Shown: positions 44,451 to 53,828 of the stretch, in pieces | Numbering within the stretch: position 1 is the stretch's first letter | Layout: every line of letters starts with the position of its first letter | Assembly: GCA_027311945.1 (NCBI GenBank) | Contig: DAICXZ010000006.1 | Span: forward strand, 62,001-126,000 | DNA from: Erythrobacter sp. | GTDB taxonomy: Bacteria > Pseudomonadota > Alphaproteobacteria > Sphingomonadales > Sphingomonadaceae | Length of the DNA stretch: 64,000 bases | Reading direction: 5' to 3' | Notes under the pieces: generated by a model | What the model was told of the DNA's origin: nothing | Seen by the model: only the letters and a program-made list of their open reading frames with translations | Database searches by the model: none | Position numbers and translations under genes: made by a program

Positions 44451-46841
44451 TTAGGCCGCTGACTTCCCTGCAAGCTTCTGGAATCGAATGACTTCCTCAA
44501 GAGCTGAGGGCCGTGCAATCCCGTACCCCTGCGCCACCGGGCAGCGCGAATCGCGCAGAAGCTGCAAGGTTTTCTGCTCTTCGACCCCTTCAGCGACGAC
44601 GGTGATTCCCAGATCCCGGCCCAGACCCAGAACATGGGTCACTATTCCCATCGCCTTGGGATCGCTGTCCATCCTGCTGATGAAGAGGCGGTCGATCTTC
44701 AGTTCGGAGAAGGGGAGGTACATTAACGCCTCGAGGCTGGCTGCGCCCACGCCGAAGTCGTCCATCGAGATCTTGGTCCCCAATGCTTTGAGTTCGTTCA
44801 GTATGGTAGCCGCCCGGCCCAGATCGGCGATCCGGTAGGTCTCGGTGATCTCCAGCACAAGCAGGTGCGGATCGTAGCCAGTTTCTGCGAGCACATTGCG
44901 CACCATTTGCACGATCGTTCCGTCGTGCAGAAGCGTTGCGGAGATGTTCACCGCCACCGGTACCGCCCCGCAGGACCGATGCAACTCATGCCCCGCGCGG
45001 CACCCTTCGGTCAGCACATGGCGGGTAAGATGGCTCATGCGGCCGGCTGTTTCGCATTGGCGAATGAACTGGTCGGGCGCGATATGTCCGCGCGCCGGGT
45101 CGTTCCAGCGAACCAATGCCTCCACCCCCACAAGTGCGCCAGTGGCCACATCGACCTTGGGCTGGAAGACGAGGTAGATCTCGCCGTTGGCTAGCGCCGC
45201 GTCGATTCTGGCCTGAAGCGAGATATTCCAGATCAGATCCTCGTCGCTGGTCGCGTCGGCGATGGCGATGGGCTCGAAGGTCTCATTGGTCTTTTCGGCT
45301 GCTGCAATGGCCGAAGCCAAGCGGCGCGCCACGTGCGGGCTGGCGGTAATATCGACGCCGAAGGTAATACTGACGTCGATCGTATTGTTCCCGACCATAA
45401 GCGGCGAAGCGAACAGCGCGCGTAGGCCTTCCAAGTGATCGCGCAGCAGTGTCGGCTCTTTCTCCGCCATCGTCCAGCCGATCAGGTTGCCTTGGCCGAT
45501 ATAGAGTGCGGTATCTTGCGTCGCGGCCTTGAGGCGGGCGATAATGCGCAGGATGTACTCGGACTGCAATTCAGGCGGAAGGGTACGCCGAACCTCTTCG
45601 AACCGATGAATCTTGGCGACGATGATCGTGGGGACGGCCTCGGCAATATCCTGGCTGGCTTCGAAGGCCGCGAAAGTGGGCAGATTGGTATCGGCATCGA
45701 CGAGCGTAAAGCTGCTTTTCCAGGTCGAGCGGGCCCGCAGGGCACCATAGATGAGCAGTAGGACAAGTGCCGCCGCAAGACTCATGCATACCGCAAACTG
45801 AGCCGCCACGAAGGACGTCAGCGGCAGGGCAAGCATGAAGAGGCCATATCCGACATAGCGCCAACGTCGGCGAGGCAGGAGAGCCGCGAATGCCAGCGCG
45901 ATCACACTAGCGACAAGCACCTCGACGCCACCGAGGATGGGCTTGGTGCCGGCCTTCAGCGTTTCGGCTGCGAAGATGTGCACCAGAGAGGGCGGAACAT
46001 CAGGCAGACCGGGGAGGTTTGTCACTGTAACGTCTATAGGATCGATCGCCCCAATGACGACTTTCTTGCCTGCCAGCTGCCTTAGGCCGTCCGGCTGATC
46101 GAGCAAGCTCTCCAGACGGTAGGTAGGAATAGAGCCGAGATCGAAGAAATAGCTGATCCAGAAAGGCTTGGCGATAACATCGGAACCTCCAGCCAAATGG
46201 GCCGCAAGGTCACCGCGGATTTGCCATGTCGATGGGGTGTTTGCTCCGATCTGTTCTTTCAGAAAGAAGCGCATCGGGTAGGATTTCCACACGATCCCAT
46301 AGAAGTAGTCGGTCCAGATAACCGATCCCACCTGGTCCACATCTTTACTGATAGCGGGGACGCTCTTCCTAATTTCGGCGGTGCCGTCGAGCGTAGTGCG
46401 CCCCTTGTCGACCAGCACCGCGCGCCCTCTGGTCGCCAGCAGGGCTTCGCGCAAGGCCGCATCGCTGCCCGCTGCCGATGCGCGGTCGAAGACCAGATCG
46501 ACATAGATTTCCTTGGCACCGGCGCGGTCGAGGTCGGTGATGAAGCGGGCAAGGTCTTCGCGCCTGCGTGGGTTGGCAGGGTCTGTCAGGTCAGCCTGGG
46601 CGCCGATAAAGGCGATCTGTCCAGAAGCCGGGATGCTCGCTTGGCTATACTGGGCAATGTTGAAGAGCTGATCGAGCGGAACCAGCAGTGTCGAAAGCTG
46701 CAAAACCAACGCGATCAGACCGGCCCAGACAAGATGCCTTAGCCGCTCCCTGTACCCTTGTTTGGGCTTTGTTCTCGCGCTTGTTCTGACCACCCGTTCA
46801 CCTTTTGGCGTGCACACCTTCGGCTTTGTGGGCTCTGTCAT
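44451..46841 (-). CDS. CHASE2-degenerate GGDEF-EAL membrane signalling protein
   Basis: A 796-aa protein. After a first membrane helix (about 36-56), a periplasmic CHASE2 sensor (about 60-290) and a cluster of helices (about 300-365), a GGDEF-like region (about 380-520) has lost its signature (IGQGNLIGW instead of GGDEF). The EAL domain (about 540-790) keeps VGVEALVRWNDP, EITETYR, DDFGVGAASLEAL, IDRLFI and VAEGVEE, so it probably hydrolyses cyclic di-GMP. The degenerate GGDEF may bind GTP or act as a scaffold. It would link an external cue to second-messenger decline. Confidence 0.9.
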   Translation of the reverse strand: MTEPTKPKVCTPKGERVVRTSARTKPKQGYRERLRHLVWAGLIALVLQLSTLLVPLDQLFNIAQYSQASIPASGQIAFIGAQADLTDPANPRRREDLARFITDLDRAGAKEIYVDLVFDRASAAGSDAALREALLATRGRAVLVDKGRTTLDGTAEIRKSVPAISKDVDQVGSVIWTDYFYGIVWKSYPMRFFLKEQIGANTPSTWQIRGDLAAHLAGGSDVIAKPFWISYFFDLGSIPTYRLESLLDQPDGLRQLAGKKVVIGAIDPIDVTVTNLPGLPDVPPSLVHIFAAETLKAGTKPILGGVEVLVASVIALAFAALLPRRRWRYVGYGLFMLALPLTSFVAAQFAVCMSLAAALVLLLIYGALRARSTWKSSFTLVDADTNLPTFAAFEASQDIAEAVPTIIVAKIHRFEEVRRTLPPELQSEYILRIIARLKAATQDTALYIGQGNLIGWTMAEKEPTLLRDHLEGLRALFASPLMVGNNTIDVSITFGVDITASPHVARRLASAIAAAEKTNETFEPIAIADATSDEDLIWNISLQARIDAALANGEIYLVFQPKVDVATGALVGVEALVRWNDPARGHIAPDQFIRQCETAGRMSHLTRHVLTEGCRAGHELHRSCGAVPVAVNISATLLHDGTIVQMVRNVLAETGYDPHLLVLEITETYRIADLGRAATILNELKALGTKISMDDFGVGAASLEALMYLPFSELKIDRLFISRMDSDPKAMGIVTHVLGLGRDLGITVVAEGVEEQKTLQLLRDSRCPVAQGYGIARPSALEEVIRFQKLAGKSAA

Positions 46842-46992
46842 GACAGGCTGTGGTTAAAAATGTCTGATGGTAAGCTTCGCGTAACTATGGGACTTCCCGT
46901 AATTGCGTGGTTTCCCCGTTCTCCGTTCATGCTCGACAGTTCGATTCTGAACGATTAGCAGGTTCGGACGTAACAGGGGCCATGCGCGACAG

Positions 46993-47658
46993 ATGAAGCT
47001 TATTCTCGGTAACAAGAACTATTCGAGCTGGTCGCTGCGCGGCTGGCTGGCTGCGAAGCAGAGCGGTCTCGCCTTTGAAGAGTTGACCGTGGCGCTCTAC
47101 GGCGAGGAGTGGGAGGCGACCAAGCGCGAGCAGGGCGAGTTCCAGCCCTCGGGCGGCAAGGTGCCGTTGCTGTGGGACGGCGACGTGGTCGTGTGGGACA
47201 GCCTCGCCATCCTCGAATACCTTGCCGACAAGGTCGGGCGCGATCGGTTCTGGCCCAAGGCCGACGAGCCACGCGCCATGGCCCGTTCGATGGTGGCTGA
47301 GATGCACAGCTCCTACCATGCGCTGCGCCACCAGTGCCCGATGAACCTGCGCGCCCGCGCCAAGGTCGAGCTTACCGATGACCTGCGGCGCGACATCGTG
47401 CGCATCCTGGGGCTGTGGGCCGAGGCACGCGCGCGGTTCGGCAAGGGCGGGCCGTTCCTGTTCGGCACCTTCAGCGCCGCCGATGTGTTCTATGCGCCGG
47501 TGGTTTGCCGTTTCCGCACCTATGGCATCACCGTGCCCGGTTTTGCCCAGGCCTATATGGACGCGGTCTGGGAGCATGCCTGGATGCAGGAATGGGTGGC
47601 CGCCGCCGAGGCCGAGGAATGGACCATCTCGGCCTTCGACGTGGGCGCCACCGCATGA
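46993..47658 (+). CDS. Glutathione S-transferase
   Basis: A 221-aa protein with the N-terminal thioredoxin-like domain (LILGNKNYSSWSLRGWLAAKQSG; likely catalytic Ser in YSSWS) and GGKVPLLWDGDVVVWDSLAILEYLAD, the glutathione-binding region with its cis-Pro and Asp-Ser pair. The helical C-terminal domain follows. It fits the YfcF/zeta-like bacterial group. It overlaps dapE by 4 nt (ATGA) although the functions are unrelated. GACAG lies just upstream of the ATG. Confidence 0.9.
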   Translation: MKLILGNKNYSSWSLRGWLAAKQSGLAFEELTVALYGEEWEATKREQGEFQPSGGKVPLLWDGDVVVWDSLAILEYLADKVGRDRFWPKADEPRAMARSMVAEMHSSYHALRHQCPMNLRARAKVELTDDLRRDIVRILGLWAEARARFGKGGPFLFGTFSAADVFYAPVVCRFRTYGITVPGFAQAYMDAVWEHAWMQEWVAAAEAEEWTISAFDVGATA

Positions 47659-48806
47659 CCGCCGATCCCGTAGCCCTGACGCGGGCGCTGCTCGCGGCCC
47701 CCAGTGTGACCCCGGCGCGGGGACAGGTGTTCGACGTGCTCGAAGCGATGCTCGCGCCGCTTGGCTTCACGGTCGAGCGGTTCATCCGCGGTGAAGGCGA
47801 GGAGGGCAGCGACGAGGAGCCGGTTGAGAATCTGTTCGCGATCCGCACAGGCCCGCCGGGCAGCACGCATTTCGCCTTTGCCGGACATGTCGACGTGGTA
47901 CCGCCAGGAGAGGGCTGGAGCTGCGATCCCTTTGAACCCGAGCTGCGGCAGGTGCCAGGTGGCGCGCTGCTCTATGGGCGCGGCGCGGTCGATATGAAGG
48001 GCGCGGTCGCCTGCTTCATCGCTGCCGTGGCCGAAATCCCCGCCGAGGCGGGCACGGTGAGCCTCATCATCACAGGCGATGAGGAAGGCCCGGCGCTTCA
48101 CGGCACCCGCGCGCTGATTGACCATATGCGCGCTCGCGAAACGATCCCTGACCTCATTCTGGTGGGCGAGCCAACCAGCGTGAACCGGCTCGGCGACATG
48201 ATGAAGATCGGGCGGCGTGGCTCGGTAAACATCTGGCTGGAGGTGGAGGGCGCACAGGGCCATGTCGCCTATCCGCATCTGGCCGACAATCCGCTGCCCA
48301 AGCTTGTCGCGATGCTGGCCGAACTCGATGCGCTGATGCTTGACGAGGGGACCGACTGGTTCCAGCCGAGCAACCTCGAGATCACCGAGATCAACGTGCC
48401 CAACAAGGCGCACAACGTGATCCCCGGCAAGGCCTCGGCGCGTATCTCGATCCGCTTCAACGATCTGCACACGGGCGCGTCGCTCAGCGAAAAGGTCAGC
48501 GCCATTGCCGAGCGGCATGGTGGCAAGGCTCGCCCCGTGATCTCGGGCGAGAGCTTCCTCACCCCGCCGGGCGCCTTCTCCGACCTCATGGCCAAGGCGA
48601 TCGAGGCCGAGACGGGGATCGTGCCGGAAGCTTCCACCAGCGGCGGCACTTCCGACGCGCGCTTTCTCAAGGATCTGGCGCCGGTCATCGAATTCGGCCT
48701 CGTCAACGCGACGATGCACAAGACAGATGAGGCCGTGGCGGTTGACGACCTGCACACATTGACCGCAATCTACCGCAGAATTCTCACCTCCGCCTTCGCT
48801 TCCTAG
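47655..48806 (+). CDS. dapE: Succinyl-diaminopimelate desuccinylase
   Basis: A 383-aa M20-family metallohydrolase. Zinc ligands and catalytic motifs are visible: AFAGHVDVVPPG (His and Asp), YGRGAVDMKGAVACF, the GDEEGPALHG catalytic Glu pair and the closing ATMHKTDEAVAVDDL His. It removes succinate from N-succinyl-diaminopimelate in lysine/peptidoglycan synthesis. The start ATG overlaps the GST stop. dapB lies 3 kb away on the other strand. Confidence 0.95.
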   Translation: MTADPVALTRALLAAPSVTPARGQVFDVLEAMLAPLGFTVERFIRGEGEEGSDEEPVENLFAIRTGPPGSTHFAFAGHVDVVPPGEGWSCDPFEPELRQVPGGALLYGRGAVDMKGAVACFIAAVAEIPAEAGTVSLIITGDEEGPALHGTRALIDHMRARETIPDLILVGEPTSVNRLGDMMKIGRRGSVNIWLEVEGAQGHVAYPHLADNPLPKLVAMLAELDALMLDEGTDWFQPSNLEITEINVPNKAHNVIPGKASARISIRFNDLHTGASLSEKVSAIAERHGGKARPVISGESFLTPPGAFSDLMAKAIEAETGIVPEASTSGGTSDARFLKDLAPVIEFGLVNATMHKTDEAVAVDDLHTLTAIYRRILTSAFAS

Positions 48807-48817
48807 GAGATTCTTGC

Positions 48818-50053
48818 ATGCGCTTCTGGTTCGCCACCCCGCTCTGGCAGCGCGTTATTGCCGCCCTCGTGCTCGGCATTATCGTCGGTTACCTGTGGGG
48901 TCCGGGGGCTGAGGCGATCAAGATCGTGGGCGACGTGTTCGTGGCCTTCATCAAGATGCTGGTGGTGCCGCTGATCTTCTTCAGCCTGGTGGCGGGCATC
49001 GCTTCGATTGGTGACCTGCGCAAACTCGGTTCGGTTGGCTGGCGTGCCTTGCTGCTGTTCGTGGTGACGGGGCAGATCGCGGTTTGGCTGGGGCTCGCGC
49101 TGGGCACCTTCGTGCAACCGGGCGTGGGCGTTGACACCTCGATGATCGAGATGGGCGCCGTGCCCGAGCCGAACGAGGCGACCTGGCGCTCGATGATCCT
49201 CTCGATGGTGCCACAAAGCCCGGTGCAGGTGATGGCCGACGTCAATGTGCTGCCGCTGATCATCTTCTCGGTGCTGATCGGGGTGGGGATCCTGATGGCC
49301 AAGGAAGAGGGCCAACCGGTCCTCAAAATCTTCGATAGCGGTTCTGTGGTGATGCAGAAGGTGACGATGGTGGTGATGGAACTCACCCCCTTTGGCGTTT
49401 TCGCGCTGATGGCCTGGGTGGCGGGCACCTTGGGTCTCGACGCGCTGGCCGCGCTCGGCAAGCTGGTGTTCCTCAACTACCTCGGCTGCTTTCTCATCAT
49501 CGGCCTGATCTACGGCGGGATGATCAAGTTCCTCGCCAAGCTGCCGGTGGGCGACTTCTTCCGCGGCATCGTCGACGCCATCGCGGTGAGCTATTCGACC
49601 GCCTCATCCAATGCCACGCTGCCGGTCACCCTGCGCTGCGCCGAGCGCAACCTTGGCATCTCGAACGCGGTGGCGAGTTTTGTCATTTCGCTGGGCGCGA
49701 CGATCAATATGAACGGCACGGCGATGTATCTCGGCCTTGCCACGCTGTTCGGGGCGCAGATATTCGGGGTCGACCTTTCCTGGGGTGACTACTTCATGAT
49801 CTCGATCCTCGGCACGCTGGGCGCGGTTGGCGCGGCGGGCATTCCGGGGGCTGGTCTGATCATGATGGCGCTGGTGTTCGGCGCGGTGGGCGTGCCGCTG
49901 GAGACGATTGCCTTCGTGGCCGGGGTCGACCGGATCATGGACATGATGCGCACCACCACCAACGTCTCGGGCGATGCCGCCGTGGCGACGACGGTGGCGG
50001 TGATGACCGGCGAGATCGATACGGCGGAGATGATCTCGGCGGACGATGTTTGA
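48818..50053 (+). CDS. Dicarboxylate/amino acid:cation symporter (DAACS)
   Basis: A 411-aa membrane carrier of the GltP/DctA family with about eight helices and two re-entrant loops. Signatures are SYSTASSNATLPVTLRCAE (serine-rich loop), SLGATINMNGTAMY and PGAGLIMMALVFGAVGVPLE, plus DRIMDMMRTTTNVSGDAAVA in the last helix. It imports glutamate, aspartate or C4-dicarboxylates with H+ or Na+. It begins 11 nt after the dapE stop with AGGAGA upstream, so the two may be cotranscribed. Confidence 0.94.
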   Translation: MRFWFATPLWQRVIAALVLGIIVGYLWGPGAEAIKIVGDVFVAFIKMLVVPLIFFSLVAGIASIGDLRKLGSVGWRALLLFVVTGQIAVWLGLALGTFVQPGVGVDTSMIEMGAVPEPNEATWRSMILSMVPQSPVQVMADVNVLPLIIFSVLIGVGILMAKEEGQPVLKIFDSGSVVMQKVTMVVMELTPFGVFALMAWVAGTLGLDALAALGKLVFLNYLGCFLIIGLIYGGMIKFLAKLPVGDFFRGIVDAIAVSYSTASSNATLPVTLRCAERNLGISNAVASFVISLGATINMNGTAMYLGLATLFGAQIFGVDLSWGDYFMISILGTLGAVGAAGIPGAGLIMMALVFGAVGVPLETIAFVAGVDRIMDMMRTTTNVSGDAAVATTVAVMTGEIDTAEMISADDV

Positions 50054-50228
50054 CGGGACACTTCGCCTATTTTCTCGCCGTCCCTGATCAAGTCCCGAGC
50101 GGCGTGAGTTTGTGATCGGCGCCTGAATCCCCACTAATTTTTCAAAGAAATCATTTTAGAGATTCTAGGAAAACCCAGAGTGGGACGGTAAAGCGCCTCC
50201 TACAATTCCCTAAACCCAAGGTTTTCAA

Positions 50229-51011
50229 ATGTCGAATGACGTCAACGGTCGCACGGACGCGGCGCTTTACACTGCTCCGCGAGATATATCCTCGCTCGAC
50301 GAGTGCTATTTCTACCATACGATGGACATACCCGGTTTTGGCACCGTTGATGGCGAATGGGACTTGCGCAACAGCCTTGAGCCGTATCTCGGACATTACG
50401 ATTTCTCCGGCAAGCGCGTGCTCGATGTCGGCGCAGCCTCGGGCATTTTGTCGTTCCATATGGAGCGGCTGGGCGCCGAGGTCGTGTCGTTCGATCTTTC
50501 GGACGACTACGATTGGGATATCGTCCCGTTCGAGGTGAATGACAACGCTTCAGCCCGACAGGAGCGCCGCGGCCACCTGCGGCGGATCAACAACGGCTAC
50601 TGGCTCTGCCACAAGGCGTTCGGATCGCGGGCGCGGTTGGTCAACGGCGCGGTTTACAACATTCCCGAGCAGATCGGCCCGGTGGATGTGGCCGTGTTCG
50701 GCAGCATCCTGCTGCACCTGCGCGACCCCTTCCTTGCGCTGCAGAACGGCGCCCGACTTGCGCAGAAGGCCATGATCGTGGCCGACGTTTCGCCTTATGG
50801 TCGCCTCGCCAGCCGGCTTTTCAAGCGGCCGCGCTTCATGCCGCGAGCCGACCGGCCGGATTGGATAACCGATGGGTGGTTTCGTCTGCCGCCGCTGCTG
50901 GTCGAGGAGTATCTGCGCATTCTCGGATTCCCGAACACGACGATCACCTGGGGCGACTATCGCTATAAGGATCGCACGGTGCCCATTTACACGATCGTCG
51001 CGGAGAAGTGA
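50229..51011 (+). CDS. Class I SAM-dependent methyltransferase, unknown substrate
   Basis: A 260-aa methyltransferase with SAM motif KRVLDVGAASGILSFHMERLGAEVVSFDLSDD (about 59-92) and the post-motif VDVAVFGSILLHLRDPF (about 151-167). The end matches DUF1698/CmoB-like and sugar or tRNA methyltransferases in pattern. The upstream 175 bp is AT-rich, with AAGG 7 nt before the ATG. It is not in an obvious operon. No substrate can be assigned. Confidence 0.78.
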   Translation: MSNDVNGRTDAALYTAPRDISSLDECYFYHTMDIPGFGTVDGEWDLRNSLEPYLGHYDFSGKRVLDVGAASGILSFHMERLGAEVVSFDLSDDYDWDIVPFEVNDNASARQERRGHLRRINNGYWLCHKAFGSRARLVNGAVYNIPEQIGPVDVAVFGSILLHLRDPFLALQNGARLAQKAMIVADVSPYGRLASRLFKRPRFMPRADRPDWITDGWFRLPPLLVEEYLRILGFPNTTITWGDYRYKDRTVPIYTIVAEK

Positions 51012-51042
51012 GGCGTCTTTAGCCGTCGTATCCTAGGGCAAC

Positions 51043-51693
51043 TCACCGAGCCTTCGGCTTCTCCAGCACCTTCTTCCTGAAGCTGCACAGGTCTTCCACC
51101 TTGCAGCGCCAGCACTCGGGTGTGCGCGCCTTGCAGACATAGCGCCCGTGCAGGATCAGCCAGTGGTGCGCGCCCAGCCGGAAGGGCTGCGGCACGCGCT
51201 TCTCCAGCTTCGCTTCGACCTGCTCGGGCGTCTTGCCCTTGGCGAGCCCCGTCCGGTTGCCCACGCGGAAGATGTGGGTGTCGACCGCGAAGGTCTCCTG
51301 CCCGAACCAGCAGTTGAGCACCACGTTCGCCGTCTTGCGGCCCACACCGGGCAGTCGCACCAGATCCTCGCGCGTATCGGGAACCTCGCCGCCGTATTCG
51401 TCGACCAGCAGCTGCGAGAGCAGGATGACGTTCTTTGCCTTGGAGTTGAACAGGCCGATGGTCTTGATGTGCTCCTTCAGCCCCTCTTCGCCCAGTTCAA
51501 TCATTTGTGCGGGCGTTGTGACCTTCGCAAACAGTGCGCGGGTGGCCTTGTTCACCCCCACGTCGGTCGCCTGCGCCGAGAGCGCCACGGCCACCACCAG
51601 CTGGTAGGCGTTGCCATATTCCAGCTCGGTCTCGGGATCGGGGTTGTCTTCGGCGAGGCGGCGGAAGAACTCGAAAATCTGGTCCCTGGTCAT
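51043..51693 (-). CDS. nth: Endonuclease III
   Basis: A 216-aa DNA glycosylase/AP lyase. The helix-hairpin-helix LPGVGRKTANVV contains catalytic Lys120, and VDTHIFRV contains Asp138, at the same numbering as E. coli. The C-terminal iron-sulfur cluster ligands are C-x6-C-x2-C-x5-C (CKARTPECWRCKVEDLC). It removes oxidised pyrimidines. The ATG overlaps the dapB stop by one base, so the two genes are coupled. Confidence 0.96.
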   Translation of the reverse strand: MTRDQIFEFFRRLAEDNPDPETELEYGNAYQLVVAVALSAQATDVGVNKATRALFAKVTTPAQMIELGEEGLKEHIKTIGLFNSKAKNVILLSQLLVDEYGGEVPDTREDLVRLPGVGRKTANVVLNCWFGQETFAVDTHIFRVGNRTGLAKGKTPEQVEAKLEKRVPQPFRLGAHHWLILHGRYVCKARTPECWRCKVEDLCSFRKKVLEKPKAR

Positions 51694-52424
51694 CAGATCC
51701 CAAGCACGTCCTTCATCGTATAGCGGCCCGGTGCCTTGCCGATCAGCCATGTTGCGCCCTTCACCGCACCGTTAGCGAAGATCGCGCGGTCCTCGGCGAG
51801 GTGGGTGAGGGTGAGACGTTCCTTCTCGCCCGCGAGATAGACCATGTGTTCGCCCGCCACGGTGCCGCCGCGCAGCGCGGCAAAGCCGATGGCGCCCTCG
51901 GCGCGCTTGCCGGTGTGGCCGTGCCGACCGGATTCCGTATTGCTAGCAAGGTCGATCCCGCGCCCCTTGGCCGCCGCTTCGCCCAAAAGCAGCGCGGTGC
52001 CCGAAGGTGCGTCGACCTTCATCCGGTGGTGCATCTCGACGATCTCGATGTCCCAGTCCGGCCCGAGCTTGCTGGCGGCCTCCTCCACCAGATGGGCAAG
52101 CAGCGTCACACCCAATGAGGTGTTGCCCGTTTGCAGGACGGGTATGGCGCGCGCGGCGTTGTCGATGGCGGTCATCTCGCTCGCGCCAAGGCCGGTGGTG
52201 CCGATCAGCAGGGGGATGCCAGCGCCGATGGCGGCGTGGAGGTTGGCCTCAAGCGCGCCGGGGGCGGAAAAGTCGACCAGCGCATCGCTCGCATCGGCCA
52301 AGGCGGCGACATCGCCGCCGTGGTCCGCCCCGCCTGCGCATTCATGCTCCGTGCTCGCCGCGAGCGCGGCGGCAATCGCCTGACCCATGCGCCCGGCGCT
52401 GCCGATGATTCCTATTCTTGCCAC
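51693..52424 (-). CDS. dapB: 4-hydroxy-tetrahydrodipicolinate reductase
   Basis: 243 aa from the GTG at 52424 (GGAGA upstream; the open frame to 52511 includes the REP copy). N-terminal NAD(P)H site ARIGIIGSAGRMGQAI, the hinge TGNTSLGVTLL, and the catalytic EMHHRMKVDAPSGTAL with the His-His-x-x-Lys residues. It makes tetrahydrodipicolinate for lysine and diaminopimelate. Coupled to nth downstream. Confidence 0.96.
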   Translation of the reverse strand: MARIGIIGSAGRMGQAIAAALAASTEHECAGGADHGGDVAALADASDALVDFSAPGALEANLHAAIGAGIPLLIGTTGLGASEMTAIDNAARAIPVLQTGNTSLGVTLLAHLVEEAASKLGPDWDIEIVEMHHRMKVDAPSGTALLLGEAAAKGRGIDLASNTESGRHGHTGKRAEGAIGFAALRGGTVAGEHMVYLAGEKERLTLTHLAEDRAIFANGAVKGATWLIGKAPGRYTMKDVLGI

Positions 52425-52435
52425 CAGATACGTCT

Positions 52436-52462
52436 CCGCTCGCCCTGAGCCTCTCGAAGGGC
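52436..52462. repeat. Dispersed REP-like repeat, copy 2
   Basis: CCGCTCGCCCTGAGCCTCTC... core, the reverse-complement orientation of copy 1 with one change in the middle. It lies between the GNAT and dapB genes, just upstream of the dapB start. Confidence 0.7.
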
Positions 52463-52514
52463 TGTCCTTACTTACTAGACCGGCGGTGCAGGAAAAGCCG
52501 TCCTGCGGCAAGGC

Positions 52515-53063
52515 TCAGAACGCCTTGCGCATCCGCACCAGGGGCAGCGCCACATTGCCCGCCATCACCTCGATGCGCTCGACCACGCGATAGCCTGCCA
52601 CCGCATAGAGCCGCTCTCCCGCCAGCGTTGCCATCATCTCGACGCTGGTGAACCCGGCTGCCGCAGCTGCCTCTTCGCAGGTCTGCAGGATCAGGCGGCC
52701 CACGCCTTGGCGCACATGGGCCGGGTCTGTGTACATGGCCCTGATCTTGGCCGGATCGCGCGCCGGGTCGAGCAATTCAGGATTGCGCAGGTCGGTGCTG
52801 TGGTCGCCGCCGAACAGCGTTGCGCGGTTGCTCCACCCGCCGCAGCCGGCGATCTCGCCATCGCGCTCGGCGATGAGGTAGGTGCCGTCGCGGATCAACT
52901 GCGTATCGAGTCCCATCACCGCATGGCTGGCGATGACCTGCTCGGGGGTAAGGACATCGGACTGAAGGCTGTCGATGGCGCGCTGCATCACTGCCTTGAG
53001 GGCGGGCAGGTCGTCCACCGTGGCCCAGCGGGTGGTGAGCCGCGCTGATTGCGAATCTGTCAT
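52515..53063 (-). CDS. GNAT family N-acetyltransferase
   Basis: 182 aa from the ATG at 53063 (GGGA 6 nt upstream; 53075 also possible). The acetyl-CoA pyrophosphate loop is HVRQGVGRLILQTCEE (about 122-137) and the end AGYRVVERIEV matches strand 6-7. The Ala/Thr-rich N-terminus is typical. The substrate, a small molecule or protein N-terminus, is unknown. Divergent from the sirtuin gene by 62 bp: an acetyltransferase and a deacylase face each other, an interesting pair (inference). Confidence 0.88.
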   Translation of the reverse strand: MTDSQSARLTTRWATVDDLPALKAVMQRAIDSLQSDVLTPEQVIASHAVMGLDTQLIRDGTYLIAERDGEIAGCGGWSNRATLFGGDHSTDLRNPELLDPARDPAKIRAMYTDPAHVRQGVGRLILQTCEEAAAAAGFTSVEMMATLAGERLYAVAGYRVVERIEVMAGNVALPLVRMRKAF

Positions 53064-53125
53064 TGTGCGTCCCATTTCGGTCGCGCTGCCTTTGCCCGCA
53101 TGATGCGATGGTTCATAGTGGCGCG

Positions 53126-53824
53126 ATGGCAGTTTATCGCAACATCGTGATCCTCACCGGCGCGGGGATCAGCGCCGAATCGGGCCTGCGCACCTTCCGC
53201 GCCGAGGATGGTTTGTGGGAAGGCCACCCGGTCGAGCAGGTCGCCACGCCCGAGGGTTTTGCGCGCGATCCCGACCTCGTGCAGCGCTTCTATGACGAAC
53301 GCCGCGCACAGGTGCTGGCCGCGCAGCCGAACGCGGCGCATCGGGCGCTCGGGCGGCTGGAGCGGGAGTTCAATGGGGACTTGCTGATCGTCACTCAGAA
53401 TATCGATGACCTGCACGAACGCGGCGGGGCCGAGCGCGTGCTGCATATGCACGGAGAGGCTTTGAGCGCATGGTGCCGTGCCTGCGACGCGCGCCACACT
53501 TGGCAGGGCACGCTGCGCGACGGGCCAGCCTGCCCCAGTTGCGGGGAGGCGGCCATGCGGCCCGACATCGTGTGGTTTGGCGAAATGCCCTATCAGATGG
53601 AGCGCATCTTCGCCGCGCTCGCGGGGGCCGACCTGTTCGTCAGCATCGGCACCAGCGGGGCGGTCTATCCGGCGGCGGGCTTCGTGCAGCAGGCCGCCGA
53701 CCACGGTGCGCGCAACCTCGAACTAAACCTTGAGCGGAGCGCCGGTTCACACTGGTTCGATGAAACGCGGCTGGGAACGGCCAGCACACTCGTCCCCCAA
53801 TGGGTGGACGAGGTGCTGGCCTGA
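53126..53824 (+). CDS. cobB: NAD-dependent protein deacylase (CobB-like sirtuin)
   Basis: 232 aa from the ATG at 53126. It has the NAD motif LTGAGISAESGLRTFR, TQNIDDLHERGG and catalytic His109 in HMHGEAL. Zinc Cys are 117, 120, 136 and 139. Tyr56-x-x-Arg59 in FYDERR is the class III pattern linked to removal of succinyl/malonyl groups, as in E. coli CobB. It regulates enzymes by deacylation and is divergent from the GNAT gene. Confidence 0.92.
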   Translation: MAVYRNIVILTGAGISAESGLRTFRAEDGLWEGHPVEQVATPEGFARDPDLVQRFYDERRAQVLAAQPNAAHRALGRLEREFNGDLLIVTQNIDDLHERGGAERVLHMHGEALSAWCRACDARHTWQGTLRDGPACPSCGEAAMRPDIVWFGEMPYQMERIFAALAGADLFVSIGTSGAVYPAAGFVQQAADHGARNLELNLERSAGSHWFDETRLGTASTLVPQWVDEVLA

Positions 53825-53828
53825 GCGC

